Positions 49,078 to 57,460 of a DNA stretch of 64,000 nucleotides are shown piece by piece (positions within the stretch are counted from its first letter, which is position 1; each line of letters opens with the position of its first letter). Source of the DNA: Kitasatospora sp. NBC_00458 (GTDB taxonomy: Bacteria; Actinomycetota; Actinomycetes; Streptomycetales; Streptomycetaceae); the NCBI RefSeq assembly GCF_036013975.1, contig NZ_CP107904.1:2480001-2544000 (forward strand), given 5' to 3'. The position numbers and the translations under genes were made by a program. The notes below the pieces were generated by a model. It ran no database searches. It worked only from the letters and a program-made list of their open reading frames with translations, and was not told where the DNA came from.

Positions 49078-49320
49078 TCAGGCAGTGGCCAGCGCGGCCT
49101 GCTCCTCGGGGGTGTACACGTTGGTGCTGGGCTGCTGGCCCATGCCCGCCATCGACATGGCCTTGCCGACCACGCCGCCGAGCAGGACGACCGCCAGGCC
49201 GGCCCAGACCAGCAGCACCGACGGCAGGATCATGGCGACGCCCGCGATCCCGAAACCGATGAAGGTGATGGTCACGCCGGTCCAGGCGGCGGGGTTGTGG
49301 CCGTGTGCTGCTGCTGCCAT
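49078..49320 (-). CDS. HGxxPAAW-family small membrane protein
   Basis: 80 residues from ATG 49320. The N-terminus MAAAAHGHNPAAWTG gives the family its name; two hydrophobic helices follow (VTITFIGFGIAGVAMI and LLVWAGLAVVLLGGVVG), then a polar tail. Function is unknown. The family is confined to actinobacteria and usually found among trp genes, as here. It follows the TIGR02234 gene by 147 bp. Confidence 0.85.
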   Translation of the reverse strand: MAAAAHGHNPAAWTGVTITFIGFGIAGVAMILPSVLLVWAGLAVVLLGGVVGKAMSMAGMGQQPSTNVYTPEEQAALATA

Positions 49321-49467
49321 CTGAATGGTGCTCCTAGGCTCTCGGGGCCCGGCCGGGCCTGCGGGCCCCTGGCGGGTTGACGTGTTCCATTGTGCCGGGC
49401 CACACACGGGTGGCCCAAAGCGGGTGGAGGGTCTATCGCGTCACAGCGCGCACCGTGCGGCCGCCGG

Positions 49468-50094
49468 TCAGCCGGCGGTCGGGTCCTCGCCGCGGTCCAG
49501 CGCCTTCCACAGGTCCGCCGGGCTCTCGGCGGCCGCGGCCTTCCGCCTCACCGGCGCCTTCCCGGTCGGCGCCTCGTACCGGCTGCCCATCGCCGGCCAG
49601 CCGCGCCCGAAGCGGACGGTGAGCAGCCCGGCCAGCGCCAGCAGCAGCCCGCCCACCAGCGCCACCCACGGCCAGCCGGTGTGCCCGACCCCGGTCGCGG
49701 TGGAGCCGGTCAGCGCCAGCTTGCGGGCCGCCTCGCCGTCCAGCGCCGCGGTGTCCCCGGCCCCCGCCGCGGCGGCGGCGGCCGCGCCGAGCCCGGCGAG
49801 CAGGGTCAGGGCCCCCACCGCGAGCCGGCCGGCGCCGCGGACCGCGAACACCGCGACCGCCGCCGCCAGCGCGACCAGTGCGAGCCCGGCGGGAAGTTCG
49901 GAGATCCTCCCGCCGGTGACGGAGACCTCCAGGGTGCCGGCCAGCCCCTCGGCCCAGACCCGGCCGGCGGCGGTCAGCACCAGGACCGCGCCCAGCGCGG
50001 TCAGCAGCAGCATCAGCCCGAGCGTCCGCCGCCCGGGCCCGCCCTTCGCGGGGACGGTCTCGGTCTCGGCACGGGACTGGCTAGGAACGCTCAC
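49468..50094 (-). CDS. Trp-operon-associated membrane protein (TIGR02234 type)
   Basis: 208 residues from GTG 50094. Four predicted membrane helices with a short extracytoplasmic loop (about 45-65) and a basic C-terminal tail (PTGKAPVRRKAAAAESPADL). It matches the actinobacterial trp-operon-associated membrane protein family in size, topology and position next to trpE. Its role in tryptophan metabolism has not been shown to my knowledge; transport or regulation are possible. It is separated from trpE by a Uma2 gene in this genome. Confidence 0.82.
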   Translation of the reverse strand: MSVPSQSRAETETVPAKGGPGRRTLGLMLLLTALGAVLVLTAAGRVWAEGLAGTLEVSVTGGRISELPAGLALVALAAAVAVFAVRGAGRLAVGALTLLAGLGAAAAAAAGAGDTAALDGEAARKLALTGSTATGVGHTGWPWVALVGGLLLALAGLLTVRFGRGWPAMGSRYEAPTGKAPVRRKAAAAESPADLWKALDRGEDPTAG

Positions 50095-50126
50095 CCGTTC
50101 ACTATCCCTGACCCGACGCGCCCGTC

Positions 50127-50591
50127 CTACGCCGGGTCGGCCGGGAACCCGTCGGTCGACAGCACCACGGTCAGGTCCGCCAGGGGCAGGAACACGTCGT
50201 TGCCGAACGGCACCCGCTCCGCCTCCCGGTAGCCGCCGGTGGGCTGCGGGGTGCTGTGCACCGTGCAGACCGCCTCGGCCGGGTCCACCACGACGTACAG
50301 CGGGATCCCGCACCCGGCGTAGGTCCGCACCTTCGCCGCGTGGTCGTCGTCCCGCCCGGACGGCGGCACCACCTCGATCACGGCCCGGAGGTCGGTCCAC
50401 TCGAACCGCCCGCGGGCGTTGCGCCCGGCCCCCGGCGCGACGACCGCCAGGTCGACGGCGTGGCCGTGGAGGGGCGGCGGGAGGTCGACCACGGCGTCCG
50501 GGAGGACGCGGCCGCGACCCGCGAGCTGCTGCTCGATCTGGGCCGCCGCACCGAGGACGACGTCCCGCCTGCCCGTTCCGCCCGGCGTCAT
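50127..50591 (-). CDS. Uma2-family (DUF820) protein inside the trp region
   Basis: 154 residues from ATG 50591. The PD-(D/E)XK-like core is recognisable: Asp in AVDLAVVAPG (about 48), EVVPPSG (about 73) and Lys in KVRTYAGCGIPLYVVVDP (about 86). It is about 35 residues shorter at the N-terminus than the Uma2 protein at 27523-28095. Located between trpE (upstream) and the TIGR02234 gene, it interrupts an otherwise conserved order, which suggests insertion. Nuclease activity is unproved for the family. Confidence 0.78.
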   Translation of the reverse strand: MTPGGTGRRDVVLGAAAQIEQQLAGRGRVLPDAVVDLPPPLHGHAVDLAVVAPGAGRNARGRFEWTDLRAVIEVVPPSGRDDDHAAKVRTYAGCGIPLYVVVDPAEAVCTVHSTPQPTGGYREAERVPFGNDVFLPLADLTVVLSTDGFPADPA

Positions 50592-50710
50592 GGTGATCCT
50601 CCCGTCGGTGGTCCCCCGTCCGGCGCCCGTCCGGGCTCCTCACGCCCTCCGGTGCGTCCCGGGCCGGCCCGGCGGCCCGCCCGGCCGGTGCCCCGGCTCC
50701 GCGCGGCGGC

Positions 50711-52231
50711 TCACACCGCCGGCGTGCGCAGCGTATTCGCCGTGGCCACCGCGCGCAGGACGGCGGCGGCCTTGTTGCGGCATTCGGTGTCCTCGCCGTG
50801 CGGGTCGGAGTCGGCGACCACACCGGCTCCGGCCTGGACGAACGCGGTGCCGTCGCGCAGCACCGCCGTCCGGATGGCGATCGCGGTGTCGGAGTCCCCG
50901 GCGAAGTCCAGGTAGCCGACGCAGCCGCCATACAGGCCGCGGCGGGTGGGCTCCAGCTCCTCGATGATCCGCATCGCGCGCGGCTTGGGCGCCCCGGAGA
51001 GGGTGCCGGCCGGGAAGCAGGCGGTGAGCACGTCGAAGGCGGTCCGCCCCTCGGCGACCCTGCCGGTCACCGTGGAGACGATGTGCATGACGTGGCTGTA
51101 CCGCTCGATCTGCATGAAGTCGACGACCTCGACGCTGCCCGGCTCGCAGACCCGGCCGAGGTCGTTGCGGCCGAGGTCGACCAGCATCAGGTGCTCGGCC
51201 CGCTCCTTGGGGTCGGCGAGCAGTTCGGCGGCCAGCTCGTTGTCCTCGTGCGGGGTGGCGCCGCGGTGCCGGGTGCCGGCGATCGGATGCAGCATCGCCT
51301 CGCCGTCGGTGACCTTGACCAGCGCCTCCGGGCTGGAGCCGACCACGTCGAAGCCGCCCTCGGCGCCGCCGTCCGGCCCGGGGAACCGGAACAGGTACAT
51401 GTACGGGCTGGGGTTGGTGGTGCGCAGGACGCGGTAGACGTCGAGCGCGGAGGCCGGGCAGGGGGCCTCGAACCGCTGCGAGGGCACCACCTGGAAGGCC
51501 TCGCCGGCCCGGATCCGCTCCTTGATCTCCTCCACCGCGGCCCGGTAGGGCTCCCCGCCGAACGGCGAGCGGACCTCGCCGGGGCCGGTCGGGGTGAAGG
51601 TGGCGAGGCCCGGGTCGACCGGCTTCAGCAGGTCGGCCTCCATGGCGTCCAGCCGGGCCACCGCGTCCGCGTAGGCCTCGTCGACGCCGCTGGCCAGGTC
51701 GTTGTGGTTGACGGCGTTGGCGATCAGCAGCACCGTGCCGTCGGCGTGGTCGAGCACGGCGAGGTCGGTGGCGAGCAGCATGGTCAGCTCGGGGAGCCCC
51801 AGGTCGTCCGGGTTGAGGTCGGGGAGCTTCTCCAGCCGGCGGACGACGTCGTAGCCGAGGTAGCCGACCAGGCCGCCGGTGAGCGGCGGGAGGCCGTCGT
51901 CGGCGTGCCGCGGGGTGTGCAGGGCCTCCAGCGCGGCGCGCAGCACCTGCAGCGGGTCGCCGGTGGTGGGGATGCCGACCGGCGGGGCGCCGTGCCAGCG
52001 GGCCCCGCCGTCCGGGCCGGCGGTCAGGGCGGCGGCGCTGCGCACGCCCACGAAGGAGTACCGGGACCAGCTGCGGCCCTGCTCCGCGGACTCCAGGAGG
52101 AAGGTGCCGGCCCGCTCGGCGGCCAGGCTGCGGTAGAGGCCGATCGGGGTGAGGCCGTCCGCGAGGAGCCTGCGGGTGACCGGGATGACCCGGGTGTCGA
52201 CGGCGAGCTTGCGGAAGGCTTCGAGGTCCAT
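50711..52231 (-). CDS. trpE: Anthranilate synthase component I
   Basis: 506 residues from ATG 52231; a GTG four codons upstream is possible. Chorismate-utilising fold with [18 protein letters not shown] at the N-terminus (tryptophan feedback site region), [13 protein letters not shown], the [10 protein letters not shown] segment, [11 protein letters not shown] and [15 protein letters not shown], which contain active-site residues. With a glutaminase subunit (TrpG, not in this window) it makes anthranilate from chorismate and glutamine. Only 34 nt separate it from hisI upstream, so it is cotranscribed with hisI and has no room for its own attenuator. Confidence 0.95.
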   Translation of the reverse strand: MDLEAFRKLAVDTRVIPVTRRLLADGLTPIGLYRSLAAERAGTFLLESAEQGRSWSRYSFVGVRSAAALTAGPDGGARWHGAPPVGIPTTGDPLQVLRAALEALHTPRHADDGLPPLTGGLVGYLGYDVVRRLEKLPDLNPDDLGLPELTMLLATDLAVLDHADGTVLLIANAVNHNDLASGVDEAYADAVARLDAMEADLLKPVDPGLATFTPTGPGEVRSPFGGEPYRAAVEEIKERIRAGEAFQVVPSQRFEAPCPASALDVYRVLRTTNPSPYMYLFRFPGPDGGAEGGFDVVGSSPEALVKVTDGEAMLHPIAGTRHRGATPHEDNELAAELLADPKERAEHLMLVDLGRNDLGRVCEPGSVEVVDFMQIERYSHVMHIVSTVTGRVAEGRTAFDVLTACFPAGTLSGAPKPRAMRIIEELEPTRRGLYGGCVGYLDFAGDSDTAIAIRTAVLRDGTAFVQAGAGVVADSDPHGEDTECRNKAAAVLRAVATANTLRTPAV

Positions 52232-52265
52232 GGCGGGCGGCACCTTACGGAAGTGGGAGGGGTGG

Positions 52266-52637
52266 TCAGCCGAGCGGGAGCACGTCGGCGTCGAAGCAGG
52301 TGCGGTCGCCGGTGTGGCAGGCCGCGCCGGTCTGGTCGACCCGGACCAGCAGGGTGTCGCCGTCGCAGTCCAGCGCGACCGACTTCACCTGCTGGACGTG
52401 GCCGGAGGTGTCGCCCTTCACCCAGTACTCGCGGCGGCTGCGGCTCCAGTAGGTGCAGCGGCCGGTGGTGAGGGTGCGGTGCAGCGCCTCGTCGTCCATC
52501 CAGCCGAGCATCAGCACCTCGCCGGTGTCGTACTGCTGCGCGACGGCCGGGAGCAGGCCGTCCTCGGTGCGCTTGAGGCGCGCGGCGATGCCGGGGTCGA
52601 GGGCGGTGGTACCGGGGGCGGCGGGTGTGGTGGACAT
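52266..52637 (-). CDS. hisI: Phosphoribosyl-AMP cyclohydrolase
   Basis: 123 residues from ATG 52637. The zinc- and Mg-binding residues are present: [29 protein letters not shown] carries the three Cys (Cys in LDCD, ACHTG, TCF) and the Asp cluster. It opens the purine ring of phosphoribosyl-AMP in step three of histidine synthesis. It lies apart from the main his operon, separated by 5.7 kb of unrelated plus-strand genes, and is coupled instead to trpE. Quoted motifs run in order near residues 88-115. Confidence 0.95.
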   Translation of the reverse strand: MSTTPAAPGTTALDPGIAARLKRTEDGLLPAVAQQYDTGEVLMLGWMDDEALHRTLTTGRCTYWSRSRREYWVKGDTSGHVQQVKSVALDCDGDTLLVRVDQTGAACHTGDRTCFDADVLPLG

Positions 52638-52807
52638 GGGGCCATTGTGTCAGTCCGGTCCGGCCGCCCGGGCCGCCGTCCGGATCCCGGCCACCGCCGT
52701 GAGCTGCGGCGCGCGGGCCCGCGGGCACGCTCCCCCGGAGGGGTCGGATCGGACGAGTTGTGCCAACCGCCTGCCGACCGGGCCCGTCGTGGGCCATCCT
52801 CGTGCCC

Positions 52808-53434
52808 ATGACCTCCGAGCCGCCCGCCGCGCAGCCGCCGAGCCCCGACCGCCCGCGCACCGGCGCCGCCGCCGGACCGTCGCGGGGCCTGCTCCTCGCC
52901 GTCGTGGCGGTGCTGGCCGTCCTGCTCGCGGTGGTGGCCACCGTGCTGCTGTGGCCGGAGGGGAAGCCGGCCGCGCAGCCGCCCCCGCCCTCCCCCAGCA
53001 CGGCGACGCCGACCCCGACACCCACCCCGACGCCCACTCCCACCCCGACGCCGACACCGACGCCCACGCCGACCAAGGCCGTCCCGTACCCCTTCTTCAC
53101 GGTCGGCACCTGCTTCGACCACCCGCAGCTCACCAGGACCGTCCTCCGGCCGGAGCCGCGCCCCTGCGAGGGCCCGCACGACGGCGAGTCGATCGCCGAG
53201 CTGCTGCTCCCGGAGGGCCTGGCCGACGACTACCGGATCGCCAACGCGATGCGGGACGGCTGCAAGCAGGCGCAGGCCGCCGCCGAGGCCCGCCAAGGCG
53301 GCGGCGGACCGTACTACGGCTATCCGGTGGGCCCGCTCAAGGCCTCCTACGACCAGGGCTGGCGGGACTACGCCTGCACCCTGACGGCGAGCAACCGGCC
53401 CGACTCCACCAAGCTCACCGGCCACCTGCGGTAG
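52808..53434 (+). CDS. Single-pass membrane protein with Thr-Pro repeat linker
   Basis: 208 residues from ATG 52808. A cytoplasmic Pro-rich start, one membrane helix (GLLLAVVAVLAVLLAVVATVLL, about 27-48), then a spacer of about a dozen Thr-Pro dipeptides (about 67-89) and an extracytoplasmic domain with TCFDHP, PCEGPHDGE, DGC and YACTL. The Cys/His spacing resembles septum-formation-type domains of actinobacterial membrane proteins, but the match is weak. The Thr-Pro spacer probably spans the cell wall and may be O-glycosylated. It is divergent from hisI. Confidence 0.75.
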   Translation: MTSEPPAAQPPSPDRPRTGAAAGPSRGLLLAVVAVLAVLLAVVATVLLWPEGKPAAQPPPPSPSTATPTPTPTPTPTPTPTPTPTPTPTKAVPYPFFTVGTCFDHPQLTRTVLRPEPRPCEGPHDGESIAELLLPEGLADDYRIANAMRDGCKQAQAAAEARQGGGGPYYGYPVGPLKASYDQGWRDYACTLTASNRPDSTKLTGHLR

Positions 53435-53437
53435 GGC

Positions 53438-53465
53438 CCTCGCAGGGCCCTCGGGCCCTGCGAGG
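53438..53465 (+). terminator. Terminator after the Thr-Pro repeat protein
   Basis: A 13-bp perfect inverted repeat (53438-53450 with 53453-53465), 4 nt after the stop. Confidence 0.7.
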
Positions 53466-54193
53466 CGTCGGCGGAGTCCCGCCGGGGCCTGGTCCGACGC
53501 GACCTTGCCGACACGCCCTAGGCTGAGCCGCATGTCGAACCACGCCCTCGCCGAACGCCACCGCCTCGCCGGACTGCTGGCCGCCGCCGGACCGGACGCG
53601 CCCACCCTCTGCGCCGGGTGGTCCACCCGGGACCTCGCCGCCCACCTGGTGCTCCGGGAGCGCCGGCCGGACGCGGCGGCGGGCATCCGGATCGGCCCGC
53701 TGGCCGGCTGGACCCACCGCGTGCAGACCTCGTACGCCGACCGCCCGTACGAGGAACTGGTCCGACTGTTCCGCTCCGGGCCGCCGGTGCTCTCGCTGTT
53801 CTCGCTGCCCGGCGCGGACGAGGCGGCCAACACCGTGGAGTACTTCGTGCACGCCGAGGACGTCGCGCGGGCGGGTGCCGACCCGGTGCCGCACCCGGTG
53901 CCGCCCGGCCGGACGGAGGCGCTCTGGCGCCGGCTGCCGCTGATCGCCCGGCTGGAGGCGGGCCGCCGCTCCCCGGTGCGGCTGGAGCTGCACCGCCCGG
54001 ACGGCGCGGGCCCGACCGTCGGCCCGGCCGGCTCGCCGACCGTGCGGATCACCGGCGAGCCGGGCGAGCTGCTGCTCTTCGCCTTCGGCCGGGGCGCCCG
54101 GGCGGTGCTGACCGTGGAGGGCCCGCAGGACGCCGTCGAGGCCCTCCGACACGTCCTGCCGCTCCCCTAGGGCGCGTCGGCGGAGTCCCGCCG
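53465..54193. repeat. 20-bp direct repeats flanking the TIGR03085-like gene
   Basis: Identical 20-bp copies at 53465-53484 and 54174-54193, 709 bp apart, each containing the small hairpin GGCGG-AGTC-CCGCC. The feature span includes the gene between them. Confidence 0.7.
53532..54170 (+). CDS. TIGR03085-like metal-binding protein (DinB/mycothiol-dependent fold)
   Basis: 212 residues from ATG 53532. The N-terminus has the DinB-like four-helix pattern with CAGWSTRDLAAHLVLRE (about 28-45), and a second conserved segment VEYFVHAEDVARA (about 105) supplies further His/Asp/Glu metal ligands, as in mycothiol-dependent maleylpyruvate isomerases. Members bind a divalent metal and are thought to act on mycothiol adducts; the reaction of this group is not established. 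Flanked by two identical 20-bp repeats. Confidence 0.82.
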   Translation: MSNHALAERHRLAGLLAAAGPDAPTLCAGWSTRDLAAHLVLRERRPDAAAGIRIGPLAGWTHRVQTSYADRPYEELVRLFRSGPPVLSLFSLPGADEAANTVEYFVHAEDVARAGADPVPHPVPPGRTEALWRRLPLIARLEAGRRSPVRLELHRPDGAGPTVGPAGSPTVRITGEPGELLLFAFGRGARAVLTVEGPQDAVEALRHVLPLP

Positions 54194-54335
54194 CGACGCC
54201 GGGCCGGTGCCAGGGGGCCGTCCCGGCTGCGGATGTCGGTGGCGGGGTGCAGACTCGCAGATGGCCGGGGAGGGGCGCCTCCGCGCCCCGGCGGAGGGCT
54301 GCCCGGCCCCGTCCCGTCGAAGGAGCGCGACCCCC

Positions 54336-55121
54336 ATGCTCACCACCGACTTCCCCACCGGTTCCCCCTGCTGGATCGACCTCGGCAGCCCCGATCCGGC
54401 CGCCGCCGCCGCGTTCTACGGCGCGGTGTTCGGCTGGACCTTCCGGTCGGCCGGCCCGGAGGCGGGCGGCTACGGCTTCCTCCAGCTCGACGGCAGGACG
54501 GTCGCGGCCGTCGGCCCGCTCACCGAGGAGGGCGCGCAGTCCGCCTGGACGACGTACCTGCGCACCCCGGACGCGGACGCCGTCACCGGGGCCGTCGAGC
54601 AGGCCGGCGGCGCCGTCCGGGTCCCGCCCTTCGACGTGATGGACGCCGGGCGGATGGCCCAGCTGACCGACCCGCAGGGCGCCCGGTTCGCGGTCTGGCA
54701 GTCCGGCGCGGTCACCGGTCTGGACGTCGTCTCCGAGGACGGCGCGCTGATCTGGGCCGAGCTGCACACCACGGACGTGGCCGCCGGGTTCGGCTTCTAC
54801 GAGCGGGTGTTCGGCTGGCGCTACGGGGACTTCCCGTCCCCCGGCGGGACGTACCGGGTGGTCTCCACCGCCGAGGGCGACCAGCAGGACACCAGCTTCG
54901 GCGGCATCGCCCCGGTGATGGGCGAGGCCCAGCAGACCGCCTGGACGCCGTACTTCGGCTCCTCCGACGTGCCGGCGGTGGTCGCCCGCGCCACCGCGGC
55001 CGGCGGCACGGTGCTGATGGGCCCGGAGCACGTCCCCGGCGTCGGCGTGCTGGCCTGGCTGGCCGACCCGTTCGGCGCCCCCTTCGCACTGATCAAGGGC
55101 GAGCCGCCGACGGACTCCTGA
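54336..55121 (+). CDS. VOC-family protein with two glyoxalase-like domains
   Basis: 261 residues from ATG 54336, preceded by AAGGAG. Two beta-alpha-beta-beta-beta repeats: PCWIDLGSPDPAAAAAFY to FAVWQ (about 10-123) and LIWAELHTTDVAAGFGFY to FALIKG (about 138-255). VOC proteins bind a metal between paired domains and include glyoxalases, dioxygenases and resistance proteins. The metal ligands are not clear enough here to assign a reaction. Similar two-domain proteins are frequent in streptomycetes as hydroxylase-like or resistance-type proteins. Confidence 0.85.
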   Translation: MLTTDFPTGSPCWIDLGSPDPAAAAAFYGAVFGWTFRSAGPEAGGYGFLQLDGRTVAAVGPLTEEGAQSAWTTYLRTPDADAVTGAVEQAGGAVRVPPFDVMDAGRMAQLTDPQGARFAVWQSGAVTGLDVVSEDGALIWAELHTTDVAAGFGFYERVFGWRYGDFPSPGGTYRVVSTAEGDQQDTSFGGIAPVMGEAQQTAWTPYFGSSDVPAVVARATAAGGTVLMGPEHVPGVGVLAWLADPFGAPFALIKGEPPTDS

Positions 55122-55270
55122 CCGGCCCGGCGGCCCCGGCGGAGGATGCCCTCCGGTTCGCCATGTCCGGTACCGGACAAGGAAGTTGACGAACCGTGAA
55201 GATCCTCCACCGGGGCCGCCGACGACCTTCCCGTGCCCCCTCCGCTGCGCTAGCCTCGCCAGGGCATCCC

Positions 55271-55299
55271 CACGGCCGATCCCGGCGGGATCGGCCGTG
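55271..55299. promoter_or_regulatory. 13-bp dyad just upstream of the Crp/Fnr gene
   Basis: Inverted repeat CACGGCCGATCCC (55271-55283) with its complement (55287-55299) and 3-nt centre, 30 bp before the TTG start. It can be a terminator for upstream transcription or an operator controlling the Crp/Fnr gene. Confidence 0.5.
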
Positions 55300-55328
55300 C
55301 CACCCACCGTGCAGCGGAGGACCGCGGG

Positions 55329-56132
55329 TTGAGACCGGCGCAGCCGACGGCACCGAACCACCACCCGAAACCGCATCCGAACCCGGGCCACCGGCCGGGC
55401 GGGCCGCAGGCCCGGCCCCCGGACCGGGCCTGGCCCGACGGCGCCCTCCTCGCCGAGCTGCACCGTGACGGCTCCCCCGCCGCGTTCGCCGCCGAGCAGG
55501 ACATCCTCCGGCTGGGCACCCGGCGCACCCACGGCCACGACGAGACCATGATCCTCGAACAGGACCACGGCCGGTTCGTCCTGCTCCTGCTGGAGGGCTT
55601 CGCCAAGGCCACCGTCGTGGACACCGCCGGCACGCCCGTGCTGCTCGACGTCCGCGCGTACGGGGACGTCGTCGGCGAGGCCGCCGCCCTCGACGACCTC
55701 CCCCGCTCCGCCACCGTGACCGCGGCCGGGCCCGTCACCGTCCGCCGGATCTCGCAGCCCGACTGGATGCACTGGCTCGGCACCCACCCGGTCGCCGGGA
55801 TCGCGCTCAGCCGCTGCCTGGTGCACCGCAGCCGGACCGCCACCCGCCGCCTGGTCGGCCTCGCCTCCGAGCAGGTGGTCAACCGGCTCGCCCACGACCT
55901 CGCCGACCTCGCGCAGCGGTACGGCACCGCCGGCCCGCGCGGCATCACCATCCGCCCCCGGCTGACCCAGGTCGAACTGGGCGCCCTGATCGGGGCCGGC
56001 GAGCGGCGGGTCCACCACGCGCTCCACGAACTGGCCGACCGCGGCCTGCTCCGGCTCGGCCGCCGCAGCACCGTCGTGCTGTCCCTGCCCGGCCTGCTCG
56101 ACGTCGCCGCCGAGGCCGAGTCCGGCCGCTGA
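55329..56132 (+). CDS. Crp/Fnr-family transcriptional regulator
   Basis: 267 residues from TTG 55329, chosen for GGAGG 8 nt upstream. A Pro/His-rich N-terminal tail (about 1-40) is unusual. Then a cyclic-nucleotide-binding-type beta barrel (about 45-150: RLGTRRTHGHDETMILEQ, GDVVGEAAALDDLPRSATV), a dimerisation helix and the C-terminal winged helix with LTQVELGALIGAGERRVHHAL (about 222-242). The GEAAALDD-RSATV phosphate-binding cassette is largely kept, so a nucleotide ligand is possible, but Arg/Ser positions differ from E. coli CRP. It precedes the GTPase gene on the same strand by 161 bp. Confidence 0.85.
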   Translation: MRPAQPTAPNHHPKPHPNPGHRPGGPQARPPDRAWPDGALLAELHRDGSPAAFAAEQDILRLGTRRTHGHDETMILEQDHGRFVLLLLEGFAKATVVDTAGTPVLLDVRAYGDVVGEAAALDDLPRSATVTAAGPVTVRRISQPDWMHWLGTHPVAGIALSRCLVHRSRTATRRLVGLASEQVVNRLAHDLADLAQRYGTAGPRGITIRPRLTQVELGALIGAGERRVHHALHELADRGLLRLGRRSTVVLSLPGLLDVAAEAESGR

Positions 56133-56189
56133 CCGGCGGAGGATCGCCGCCGGGCCGAGATTCGATCACGAAACCCTTGCGAACCCCGC

Positions 56190-56211
56190 GAACCCGTCGT
56201 GCGACGGGTTC
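56190..56211. promoter_or_regulatory. Palindrome between the Crp/Fnr and GTPase genes
   Basis: GAACCCGTCG (56190-56199), TG, CGACGGGTTC (56202-56211). Just upstream CGAACCC is repeated with a 9-bp period (56180-56186 and 56189-56195). It may end the Crp transcript or serve as an operator for the GTPase operon. Confidence 0.45.
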
Positions 56212-56293
56212 CGGCCACCGGTCGGACGCTCTACTACGCCCGGGGCCCGCCCGCGGGCCCCCTGTGCGGACCGCTCGTACCGAAAGGGCGCTC

Positions 56294-57460
56294 ATGTCTT
56301 CGATCCCGGTCACCATGGTCGGACCACAGTCCTCCGGAAAGACCGTCTACCTGGCCAGTCTCTTCGCCAGGCTCTCCCAGCAGGACCCCGAACTCGGCTT
56401 CGCGGTGACGCTGCCCTTCGACCAGTCCCAGGGACTCAACACCGTCTACGAGAAGGTCGTCAGCCCGGGGGCGTGGCCGCTCGGGAGCCTCGTCGCGGAC
56501 ATCTCGGTCTGGGACTTCGCCTGCACCGTCCGGACGGCGCAGCACCGGCTCCTCAACCCCTTCTCGGTCTCCTACATCGACTACGCCGGGGAGATCCTCA
56601 CCAGCGGCAACCCGCAGTCGGAGGCCTACACGAAGGTCAAGGAGGCGGTGATCGGGTCCCGGTTCCTGCTGATCCTGCTGGACGGCGAGCGGGTGCTGCG
56701 CCTGATGAACGGCAACCGCGAGATGATCGGCGACTACCGGCCGGTCCTCAACTTCCTCAACTCCAACCAGACCGGCGTGGTCCACTTCGTCCTGACCAAG
56801 TGGGACGTGCTGCAGGCGGCCGGCCACACCCTGGAGCAGGTGGCCGACCGGCTCCACCAGGAGGACGAGTTCCGCTTCTTCGTCGAGGGCCGGCGCGGCC
56901 TCCAGGGCGAGGGCGGCGTGATCCGGCTGATCCCGGTCAGCGCGGTGGGCTCCGGCTTCGCGCAGTACGACGACAAGGGCAGGATGGTCAAGACGCCGGG
57001 CGCGCGGCCCGCACCGCTCAACGTCGAGCTGCCGTTCATGGCCGTCCTGGTCGACCTCTTCGTCGGCGAGCTGAAGCGGGCCGCCGAGGTCCGCCGGCGC
57101 GCGGGCGCCCCGGCTCCGGACAAGGCGGAGAGCCGGCTGCAGGCCCTCCAGCGGTTCGGCGCCTCGCTGTCGCTGCTCCGGAACGTCGTCATCACCGGGG
57201 CCGCCAAGACCGGCAACCCGATGGTGCGGATGTTCGGCGAGGTCCTCGTGGCGGCCCTGGCCGAGTACGTGGACGAGCAGAAGGGCCACTACGGCAAGCG
57301 GATCGAGGAGAACGCCGCCCGGCTGCGGCGGGAGGTCGAGCAGGCCACCACCGACCAGCAGGCGCTGGTCCGGATCGTCAAGGCGTTCCAGGCCCGGCTG
57401 GAGGAGTTCGAGGACGAGCACCCCGGTTCCCGGATCGACCGCTGGGCGGCCCGGGCATGA
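56294..57460 (+). CDS. TRAFAC-class GTPase-domain protein
   Basis: 388 residues from ATG 56294. G1/Walker A is GPQSSGKT (10-17), a DxxG-type G3 is DYAGE (96-100), G4 is TKWD (168-171), and a G5-like SAVGSG is near 218, so nucleotide specificity for GTP is likely. The insert and the long C-terminal helical region (about 250-388, with charged coiled-coil-like KRIEENAARLRREVEQATTD) are not typical of translation or Era-type GTPases. It resembles stand-alone GTPases annotated as TRAFAC/double-GTPase domains in proposed actinobacterial conflict systems, but the usual partners are absent. The stop overlaps the start of the tail-anchored gene (ATGA), so the two proteins work together. Confidence 0.78.
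   Translation: MSSIPVTMVGPQSSGKTVYLASLFARLSQQDPELGFAVTLPFDQSQGLNTVYEKVVSPGAWPLGSLVADISVWDFACTVRTAQHRLLNPFSVSYIDYAGEILTSGNPQSEAYTKVKEAVIGSRFLLILLDGERVLRLMNGNREMIGDYRPVLNFLNSNQTGVVHFVLTKWDVLQAAGHTLEQVADRLHQEDEFRFFVEGRRGLQGEGGVIRLIPVSAVGSGFAQYDDKGRMVKTPGARPAPLNVELPFMAVLVDLFVGELKRAAEVRRRAGAPAPDKAESRLQALQRFGASLSLLRNVVITGAAKTGNPMVRMFGEVLVAALAEYVDEQKGHYGKRIEENAARLRREVEQATTDQQALVRIVKAFQARLEEFEDEHPGSRIDRWAARA

Noticed and set aside
52511..54052. Long minus-strand frames with Gly-Val repeats opposite the Thr-Pro protein
   Set aside because: They are the antisense of the ACNCCN repeat and overlap hisI and two supported plus-strand genes.
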